From Oscillospiraceae bacterium (GTDB taxonomy: Bacteria; Bacillota; Clostridia; Oscillospirales; Oscillospiraceae), in the NCBI GenBank assembly GCA_017480395.1, contig JAFVAS010000001.1:1-7097 (forward strand): DNA of 7,097 nucleotides. The letters are read 5' to 3'. Below, piece after piece: positions 1 through 4,300 of this stretch. The notes beneath the pieces are model-generated. The model was not told where the DNA came from, did no database searches, and saw only the letters and a list, made by a program, of their open reading frames with translations. How positions within the stretch are numbered: position 1 is the first letter of the stretch; every line of letters starts with the position of its first letter. Both the position numbers and the translations under genes were made by a program.

Positions 1-899
1 CCGACGCCGAGGGCGCGGGGGAGATGTTCCGGGTCACCACCCTGGATCTGGAGAACGTGCCCAAGAACCCCGACGGCAGCGTGGATTACAGCCAGGATTT
101 CTTCGGCAAGTCCGCGAACCTGACCGTCTCCGGCCAGCTCAACGCCGAGAATTTTGCCCTGGCCTTCGGCGATGTCTACACCTTCGGCCCCACCTTCCGG
201 GCGGAGAACTCCAACACCCAGCGCCACGCCGCCGAGTTCTGGATGATCGAGCCGGAGATCGCCTTTGCCGACCTGACCGACGACATGGATCTGGCCGAGG
301 ACATGATCAAATTCATCATCCGCTATGTCATGGAGCGCTGCCCCGACGAGATGAACTTCTTCAACTCCTTTGTGGATAAGGGGCTGAAGGACCGGCTGGA
401 GCACGTCGCCTCCGCCGACTTCGGCCGGGTGACCTACACCGAGGCGGTGGAGATCCTCCAGAAGTCCGGCCACGCCTTTGACTATCCCGTCACCTGGGGT
501 GCCGATCTCCAGACCGAGCATGAGCGCTATCTCACCGAGGTGCACTTCAAAAAGCCCATCTTCGTCACCGACTACCCCAAGGACATCAAGGCCTTCTATA
601 TGCGGCTGAACGACGACGGCAAGACCGTCTCCGCCGCCGACTGCCTGGTGCCCGGCATCGGGGAGATCATCGGCGGCTCCGCCCGCGAGGAGCGGCTGGA
701 GCTGCTGGAGGCCCGCATCCGGGAGCTGGGCATGAACCCGGAGGACTACAAGTACTACTGCGACCTGCGCCGCTACGGCGGCTGCCGCCACGCGGGCTTC
801 GGCCTGGGCTTTGAGCGGATGGTCATGTACCTCACTGGCGTGTCCAACATCCGGGACGTGCTGCCCCATCCCCGCACCGTGGGCAACGCCGAGTTCTGA
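1..899 (+). CDS. asnS: Asparagine--tRNA ligase (AsnRS), C-terminal part; 5' end outside window
   Basis: This class IIb aminoacyl-tRNA synthetase charges tRNA-Asn with asparagine, using ATP, in the cytoplasm. The frame is already open at the first full codon (position 3, reading DAEGAGEMFRVTTLDL), so the start is missing. 298 residues are visible of about 460 usual for the family, so the N-terminal OB-fold anticodon-binding domain is off the edge. The visible part is the catalytic domain. Class II motif 2 (FRAE, 195-206) is followed by NSNTQRHAAEFWMIEPE, which is typical of AsnRS rather than AspRS. Next come PKDIKAFYMRLNDDGKTV and PGIGEIIGGSAREERL, and then motif 3 (GFGLGFER, 795-818). The C-terminus (PHPRTVGNAEF) ends where AsnRS proteins normally end, and there is no GAD insertion of the bacterial AspRS type. 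The gene is monocistronic at its 3' end, with an intrinsic terminator 20 nt after the stop. Its own promoter and any T-box leader would lie upstream of the window. Confidence 0.97.
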   Translation, partial: DAEGAGEMFRVTTLDLENVPKNPDGSVDYSQDFFGKSANLTVSGQLNAENFALAFGDVYTFGPTFRAENSNTQRHAAEFWMIEPEIAFADLTDDMDLAEDMIKFIIRYVMERCPDEMNFFNSFVDKGLKDRLEHVASADFGRVTYTEAVEILQKSGHAFDYPVTWGADLQTEHERYLTEVHFKKPIFVTDYPKDIKAFYMRLNDDGKTVSAADCLVPGIGEIIGGSAREERLELLEARIRELGMNPEDYKYYCDLRRYGGCRHAGFGLGFERMVMYLTGVSNIRDVLPHPRTVGNAEF

Positions 900-918
900 T
901 TTCACCTGTCGTTCCCCT

Positions 919-956
919 TATGCTCCCTCCGGCGCGCCGGAGGGAGCATATTTCTT
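919..956 (+). terminator. Intrinsic terminator of asnS (perfect 32-bp palindrome plus T-run)
   Basis: Positions 919-950 form an uninterrupted palindrome: the left half is TATGCTCCCTCCGGCG and the right half is its exact reverse complement. As RNA it folds into a GC-rich stem of about 14 bp with a 4-nt loop. TTTCTT (951-956) follows directly, which is the layout of a Rho-independent terminator. There is no matching T-run on the other side, so it looks one-directional and serves asnS. The final TT is shared with the -35 box of the next promoter. Confidence 0.9.
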
Positions 957-983
957 GACAATTCCGCCCCTTCGGGCTACAAT
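955..983 (+). promoter_or_regulatory. Sigma-A promoter for the ATPase gene
   Basis: A perfect -35 box, TTGACA (955-960), a 17-bp spacer (961-977) and a -10 box, TACAAT (978-983, five of six bases match TATAAT), form a near-consensus housekeeping promoter. Transcription should start near 990, about 30 nt before the ATG at 1021. The promoter sits directly on the downstream edge of the asnS terminator, so the ATPase gene is insulated from asnS and expressed independently. I see no operator-like inverted repeat other than the terminator palindrome, which touches the -35 box. Confidence 0.88.
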
Positions 984-1008
984 GCCCTCAATTAATCATA
1001 AGATGAGA

Positions 1009-1015
1009 GAAGGGA
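1009..1015 (+). promoter_or_regulatory. Ribosome binding site that fixes the ATPase start
   Basis: GAAGGGA, a Shine-Dalgarno-like purine run, lies 5 nt before the ATG at 1021. Earlier in-frame ATGs exist at 982 (inside the -10 box) and 1003 (overlapping this purine run), and the open frame even continues back into asnS. Neither earlier ATG has a usable SD within the short predicted 5' leader, so 1021 is the best start. Confidence 0.75.
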
Positions 1016-1020
1016 TCTCC

Positions 1021-2220
1021 ATGACCGAGAACCGATACGCCGCGCTGCGCACCCTGTCCGCCCTCCGCCCCGTCCTGAACGGCAGTGTGGGCCGCGCCCT
1101 GGAGGGGCTGCTCTCCGCCCTCTATCACCGGGCGGGGGAAGACGCGATGGACGCCTATACCGCCCTCTTCGCCGCCCTGGCCGACGCCGGGGCGGACAGC
1201 CTGGGGGCTTGGCTGGACGACTGCCTGCGCTATGAGTCCACCCCCTATGCCGAGGCCGCCGCCCGGGGCACGGAGACTCCGGCGCTGACGCGCGCCGCCC
1301 GCAACGATGTGGCGGTGCTCTCCGCCCTCGCCGCCGTCCCCTGCGCCGAGTGGAAGGCGGAGATTGCCGCCCTCCTGCCCGAGGACTGGGCCGAGGCCGC
1401 CGCCGCCCTCCCCGAGTGGGAGAAAAAGGCCCCCCTCTCCTTCGAGGCCCTGACCCAATTCTACCGCACCAACGGCACCGGCCTCTTCGCCCGCTACCGG
1501 GCCTTCAACTGGAGCCATGACCGGCTGCTGCCGGTGGAGCACCCCGACTTCGTCCCGGAGGAGGAGCTGTGGGGCTATCAGCTCCAGCGGGACAAGGTGG
1601 TGGCCAACACCCGCAGCCTGATCGAGGGTAACCTGGTCAACAACGTGCTGCTCTTCGGCGACCCGGGCACCGGGAAATCCGCCACCGTCAAGGCGCTGCT
1701 GGGGATGCGGGGCTTTGAGCGGCTGCGCCTGATCGAGATCCACAAGACCGACCTGGGCGATTTGGGGGAGCTGCTGCGCCTGCTGGCCCACCGCCCCCAG
1801 AAATTCATCCTCTTCATCGACGACCTGTCCTTCGACAAGGAGGATATGACCTACTCCGTCCTCAAGTCCCTGCTGGAGGGCAGCCTGGAGCCCCGGCCGG
1901 TCAACGTGGCGGTCTACGCCACCTCCAATCGGCGCAACCTGGTGCGGCAGAACTTCTCCGACCGCTCCGGCGACGAGATCGACATCCGGGAGACCATCCA
2001 GGAGAAGACCAGCCTCACCGAGCGCTTCGGCCTGCGGATCAACTATGGGGAGCTCTCCCGCCCCCAGTTCCTGCGCATGGTGGAGGAGCTGGCCGGGCGC
2101 CGGGGGGTGACCCTCCCCGTGGAGGAGCTCCGGGCCGAGGCCGTCAAGTGGGAGATGCGCCACCCCAGCCGCACCCCCCGCACCGCCCTGCAATTCCTGG
2201 CCAGCCTCCCGGCGCGATAA
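1021..2220 (+). CDS. DUF815-type AAA+ ATP-binding protein, function unknown
   Basis: A 399-aa predicted cytoplasmic P-loop ATPase. Residues 1-180 are an Ala/Leu-rich, probably helical N-terminal region without recognisable motifs. The AAA+ core follows: Walker A GDPGTGKS (213-220), Walker B FILFIDD (262-268), sensor-1-like ATSNRRNL (300-307) and a TERFG segment (333-337) where AAA+ proteins often carry an arginine finger. The stretches around LIEIHKTDL, DDLSFD and YATSNRR match my recollection of the DUF815 family (PF05673), and the length is close to the roughly 400-450 aa usual there. I see no signal peptide or membrane segment. The family has no agreed biochemical role, and a loader or remodelling ATPase is only a guess by fold. 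It has its own strong promoter, stands alone between asnS and the prs cluster, and has no clear terminator after it. An intact Walker A and B argue for an active ATPase. Confidence 0.9.
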   Translation: MTENRYAALRTLSALRPVLNGSVGRALEGLLSALYHRAGEDAMDAYTALFAALADAGADSLGAWLDDCLRYESTPYAEAAARGTETPALTRAARNDVAVLSALAAVPCAEWKAEIAALLPEDWAEAAAALPEWEKKAPLSFEALTQFYRTNGTGLFARYRAFNWSHDRLLPVEHPDFVPEEELWGYQLQRDKVVANTRSLIEGNLVNNVLLFGDPGTGKSATVKALLGMRGFERLRLIEIHKTDLGDLGELLRLLAHRPQKFILFIDDLSFDKEDMTYSVLKSLLEGSLEPRPVNVAVYATSNRRNLVRQNFSDRSGDEIDIRETIQEKTSLTERFGLRINYGELSRPQFLRMVEELAGRRGVTLPVEELRAEAVKWEMRHPSRTPRTALQFLASLPAR

Positions 2221-2321
2221 GGCAAATCCCGCCCGGAATTGTGCCAATTATCCTGCCCGGCCCCTCCCCCGCCCCCAAAATCGTCATTTATTCCAAAATC
2301 TAAATTTTTTCCGTTCAGACG
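2221..2321. other. Gene-free spacer after the ATPase gene; AT-rich upstream flank of the next promoter
   Basis: I see no coding potential here. The left part is C-rich (2254-2276). The part at 2281-2310 is AT-rich and sits where an UP element would lie relative to the -10 box at 2345. A short inverted repeat (AATTG TGC CAATT, 2237-2249) and a 4-bp hairpin (CCGT/ACGG, 2311-2322) are present. Neither has the GC stem followed by a T-run expected of a terminator, so how transcription of the ATPase gene ends is unclear. Confidence 0.5.
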
Positions 2322-2350
2322 GTGCAAAACGCCCCTCCCTCTGCTATAAT
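2322..2350 (+). promoter_or_regulatory. Extended -10 promoter upstream of the structured RNA and prs
   Basis: TATAAT (2345-2350) is a perfect -10 box. It is preceded by TGC (2342-2344), giving the extended -10 form TGnTATAAT. The hexamer at -35 with 17-bp spacing is GTGCAA (2322-2327), a poor match to TTGACA, which is typical of extended -10 promoters. The predicted start is near A2357. No other convincing promoter lies between here and the prs ATG, so this is the best candidate promoter for prs as well. Confidence 0.75.
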
Positions 2351-2356
2351 AAGGTC

Positions 2357-2508
2357 AGATTTACTGTCCGCAGAGAGGAGGGGCTTCCGGTGGAGGGTCG
2401 CATGGTTCAAATGCTTCGACTGTTCTCCGCTATGGCCCCATTCTACCCGCTCGAACCCTGCATGTTTGCCGTCTGACCGGACGGCAGAGCGGGGCGGGCG
2501 GTTTTTTA
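2357..2508 (+). ncRNA. Candidate structured RNA or prs leader, about 150 nt, unassigned
   Basis: Between the extended -10 promoter and a T-run lies non-coding DNA in which a mutually compatible set of helices can be drawn. Closing helix P1 pairs 2363-2371 with 2494-2502 (9 bp, two G-U pairs). Arm A pairs 2380-2384 with 2435-2439, then 2390-2395 with 2425-2430, then 2397-2399 with 2418-2420 and 2400-2403 with 2411-2414, closing the loop GGTTCAA. Arm B pairs 2446-2452 with 2487-2493 (CCCGCTC/GAGCGGG) and 2468-2473 with 2480-2485 (GCCGTC/GACGGC). The 3' strands of arm B and P1 are directly adjacent, so they could stack. Six Ts (2502-2507) follow P1. The 5'-with-3' closing stem fits a 6S-like RNA or a riboswitch-type leader, but I recognise no diagnostic motif of the 6S, SRP, T-box, purine, PRPP/ykkC or SAM families. 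The pairing was done by eye without energy calculation. Confidence 0.5.
2487..2507 (+). terminator. Possible intrinsic terminator or attenuator ahead of prs
   Basis: The 3' strands GAGCGGG (2487-2493) and GCGGGCGGT (2494-2502) run straight into a six-T tract (2502-2507). Their partners lie at 2446-2452 and 2363-2371. The stem adjoining the T-run is therefore long-range rather than a local hairpin, unlike the asnS terminator. If it works, it would end the small RNA about 60 nt before the prs ATG, and prs would depend on read-through. No second promoter is visible before prs. Confidence 0.45.
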
Positions 2509-2551
2509 TCCCCCCAGACAGACAAAGACATAACAGAGAGAACAAATGGGA

Positions 2552-2557
2552 AAAGGA
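2552..2557 (+). promoter_or_regulatory. Ribosome binding site of prs
   Basis: AAAGGA lies 10 nt before the ATG at 2568, slightly far but usable. It supports starting Prs at MISHGKDIKIFTGN, the normal family N-terminus. The open frame that extends upstream to GTG 2322 runs through the structured-RNA region and reads as non-protein-like sequence. Confidence 0.6.
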
Positions 2558-2567
2558 TGTGGCTCTT

Positions 2568-3530
2568 ATGATTTCTCACGGCAAGGACATCAAGATCTTC
2601 ACCGGCAACTCCAATCCGGAGCTGGCCAAGGCAATCTGTCAGCGGCTGGGCCTGCCCCTGGGCAACTCCGAGACCAAGACCTTCTCCGACGGAGAGAGCT
2701 CGGTCTCCATCTATGAGACGGTCCGCGGCAGCGACGTGTTTGTGATCCAGTCCACCTGCACCCCCGTCAACGACAACCTGATGGATCTGCTCATCATGAT
2801 CGACGCCCTGCGCCGGGCCTCCGCCGGCCGGATCACCGCCGTCATCCCCTACTTCGGCTATGCCCGCCAGGATCGCAAAACCAAGCCCCGTGACCCCATC
2901 TCCGCCAAGCTGGTGGCCAACCTCATCACCCACGCCGGGGCGGATCGTCTGCTGACCATGGATCTGCACGCCAACCAGATCCAGGGCTTCTTCGACATCC
3001 CCGTGGACAACCTGCTGGGCGCGCCGCTGTTCGTGGATTATTTCAAGCAGAAGTACGCCGCGGTTCACGACGAGACCATCATCGTCTCCCCCGATGTGGG
3101 CAGCGTGGCCCGGGTGCGCTCCTTCGCCCAGAAGATGGACATGCCCATGGCCATTGTGGACAAGCGCCGCCAGAAGGCCAACGTCTCCGAGGTGATGAAC
3201 ATCATCGGCGACGTGCGCGACCGGCATGTCATCCTCCTGGACGACATGGTGGACACCGGCGGCTCCCTCTGCCACGCCGCCGAGGCCCTGGTCAAGATCG
3301 GCGGAGCCCGGGATGTGGTGGCCGCCGCCTCCCACGGCGTCCTCTCCGGCGAGGCCGTGAAGCGCATCGACGAGAGCTGCATCCAGGAGATGTTCTTCCT
3401 GAACACCATCCCCGCCAGCCCCGCCGCCCAGGCCTGCAGCAAGATCAACTTTGTGGACGTCTCCGGCGTCTTTGCCGAGGCCATCAGCCGCATCTTCAAC
3501 GAGACCTCCGTCTCCCCGCTGTTCCAGTAA
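2568..3530 (+). CDS. prs: Ribose-phosphate pyrophosphokinase (PRPP synthase, class I)
   Basis: Prs transfers the pyrophosphoryl group of ATP to C1 of ribose 5-phosphate, making PRPP for purine, pyrimidine, NAD, histidine and tryptophan synthesis. It is a cytoplasmic enzyme, and class I forms are hexamers activated by phosphate and inhibited by ADP. The 320-aa length is normal (about 310-320). The N-terminal half has FSDGE (39-43), the RASAGRITAVIPYFGYARQDRK block with the ATP-binding flexible loop (95-110) and DLHANQIQGFFDIPVDNL (132-149), with the metal- and ATP-binding His134. The C-terminal half has SPDVGSVARVR (174-184), VDKRR (197-201) and the PRPP/ribose-phosphate loop DDMVDTGGS (225-233). 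All signature residues are present. It is the first protein gene of the prs-pth-mfd cluster and lies 217 nt downstream of the extended -10 promoter, behind the structured RNA, so leader control is possible but unproven. The ctc gene that follows prs in Bacillus is absent here. Confidence 0.98.
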   Translation: MISHGKDIKIFTGNSNPELAKAICQRLGLPLGNSETKTFSDGESSVSIYETVRGSDVFVIQSTCTPVNDNLMDLLIMIDALRRASAGRITAVIPYFGYARQDRKTKPRDPISAKLVANLITHAGADRLLTMDLHANQIQGFFDIPVDNLLGAPLFVDYFKQKYAAVHDETIIVSPDVGSVARVRSFAQKMDMPMAIVDKRRQKANVSEVMNIIGDVRDRHVILLDDMVDTGGSLCHAAEALVKIGGARDVVAAASHGVLSGEAVKRIDESCIQEMFFLNTIPASPAAQACSKINFVDVSGVFAEAISRIFNETSVSPLFQ

Positions 3531-3562
3531 TCGACGGGTATCGACGGTTTTGTCATCACTCA

Positions 3563-3589
3563 GGGGTACTGCGCCGCGCAGTACCCCTT
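3563..3589 (+). terminator. Strong hairpin between prs and pth (weak terminator or processing site)
   Basis: GGGGTACTGCG (3563-3573) pairs perfectly with CGCAGTACCCC (3577-3587) across a 3-nt loop, or as 10 bp with a 5-nt loop. The downstream sequence is TTCCCATGTTTC, a poor T-run, so termination is probably partial. A partial stop or an RNA end-protecting hairpin after prs would make prs mRNA more abundant than pth-mfd mRNA. No separate promoter for pth is obvious in the 25 nt before its RBS and start. Confidence 0.6.
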
Positions 3590-3600
3590 CCCATGTTTCA

Positions 3601-3606
3601 GAAGGA
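3601..3606 (+). promoter_or_regulatory. Ribosome binding site of pth
   Basis: GAAGGA lies 8 nt before the ATG at 3615. This is good spacing and supports the start that includes a short N-terminal extension, rather than an internal GTG at 3657 (Val15) close to the family core. Confidence 0.75.
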
Positions 3607-3614
3607 TACGAATT

Positions 3615-4223
3615 ATGATTGTCAACCTGTTCCAAAACAAGAAATCCGCCTCCGGGGTGGACTGGCTGCTGGTCTGCCTGGGCAACCCCGGGGACAAGTA
3701 TGAGGGCACCCGCCACAACGTGGGCTTCCTCGTGGCCGACGCCCTGGGGGAAAAGCTGAACAAGCCCATCCAGCGCCTGAAATTTCACGCCCTGACCAAC
3801 CTTGTGGACTATGGCGGATGCCGGGTGCTGCTGATGAAGCCCACCACCTTCATGAACCTCTCCGGCGAGGCCGTCCGGGAGGCAGCCCAGTTCTACAAGC
3901 TGCCGCCGGAGCGGGTGTTCGTGGTGTGCGACGATGTCTCCCTCCCCGTGGGCAAGCTCCGCCTGCGGCGCAGCGGCTCCGCCGGCGGCCACAACGGCCT
4001 GCGCAGCATCATCGGTCAGCTCCACTCCGACCAGTTCCCCCGCCTCAAGATCGGCGTGGGCCAAAAGCCCCACCCCGACTACGACCTGGCCGACTGGGTG
4101 CTGGGCAAATTCTCCAAGGAGGATCGCAAGACCATCGACGATGCCGCCCAGCGGGCCCTGGACGCCATCGAGTGCGTCTTTGCCCAGGGCATGGATCGGG
4201 CCATGAGCCAATATAATGGCTGA
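3615..4223 (+). CDS. pth: Peptidyl-tRNA hydrolase (Pth1)
   Basis: Pth cleaves the ester bond of peptidyl-tRNAs that drop off the ribosome, freeing tRNA for reuse; it is a cytoplasmic monomer. The protein is 202 aa, a little longer than the usual 185-195. The excess is an N-terminal extension of about 16 residues (MIVNLFQNKKSASGVD) before the core LLVCLGNPGDKY. Conserved positions map as follows: Asn24 in GNPG (E. coli N10), catalytic His34 in TRHNVGF (H20), Asn81 in TTFMNLSG (N68), Asp106 in VVCDDVSLP (D93) and Asn127 in GGHNGLRSI (N114), so the enzyme should be active. It follows prs after 84 nt that contain a hairpin, and precedes mfd by 77 nt with no clear terminator. Co-transcription with mfd is therefore likely. 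The Bacillus equivalent is spoVC, in the same neighbourhood. Confidence 0.97.
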   Translation: MIVNLFQNKKSASGVDWLLVCLGNPGDKYEGTRHNVGFLVADALGEKLNKPIQRLKFHALTNLVDYGGCRVLLMKPTTFMNLSGEAVREAAQFYKLPPERVFVVCDDVSLPVGKLRLRRSGSAGGHNGLRSIIGQLHSDQFPRLKIGVGQKPHPDYDLADWVLGKFSKEDRKTIDDAAQRALDAIECVFAQGMDRAMSQYNG

Positions 4224-4291
4224 GAAGAACCCCGTCGGCCATGTTTTACTGACAGCTCCCCTTTTATGGGGGCCAAGGACTTGAAGAAAAT

Positions 4292-4297
4292 GGAGGG
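4292..4297 (+). promoter_or_regulatory. Ribosome binding site of mfd
   Basis: GGAGGG lies close to the ATG at 4301 (3 nt from the run's end, 4 nt from the GGAGG core). The spacing is tight, but the sequence is the strongest SD nearby. The encoded start MRNLLNTLRRVPEFEDLL looks like a natural Mfd N-terminus. The ATG at 4290 overlaps the SD and is out of frame. Confidence 0.7.
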
Positions 4298-4300
4298 CCC

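Noticed and set aside
811..1020. In-frame upstream extension of the ATPase from an ATG inside asnS
   Set aside because: It crosses the asnS 3' end, the terminator and the mapped-by-eye promoter. The start at 1021 has a proper RBS.
988..2247. A 419-codon minus-strand open frame opposite the ATPase
   Set aside because: It mirrors the ATPase gene exactly in extent, has no motifs, and the + strand has Walker motifs, a promoter and an RBS.
2400..2414. T-loop-like GGTTCAAATGC suggesting a tRNA
   Set aside because: There is no acceptor stem, D arm or anticodon arm at the right spacing. The bases sit in the apical loop of arm A.
2322..2567. In-frame upstream extension of prs from a GTG at 2322
   Set aside because: It overlaps the -10 box and the structured-RNA region, would add 82 residues of non-protein-like sequence, and known Prs proteins start at the position used here.
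2557..2571. Tiny ORF ATG TGG CTC TTA TGA overlapping the prs start codon (possible translational coupling)
   Set aside because: Its ATG directly abuts the only SD-like sequence, leaving no room for ribosome placement. It is probably chance.
2546..2716. An out-of-frame ORF starting at ATG 2546 and running into prs
   Set aside because: It has no good RBS and no protein-like content, and it overlaps the conserved N-terminus of Prs.
3530..3547. Direct repeat ATCGACGG twice (3530-3537, 3540-3547) at the prs stop codon
   Set aside because: Two short copies in GC-rich DNA, with no palindrome and no third copy. Not enough to call a binding site.
2430..4211. A 593-codon minus-strand open frame spanning prs, the gap and pth
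   Set aside because: It runs antisense through two well-identified genes and an intergenic hairpin. Its composition is the same GC-driven Gly/Val/His-rich noise.
4255..4273. Small hairpin (CCCC/GGGG, loop TTTTAT) between pth and mfd
   Set aside because: Only 4-5 bp and no T-run after it. It is too weak to call a terminator, so pth-mfd co-transcription remains likely.
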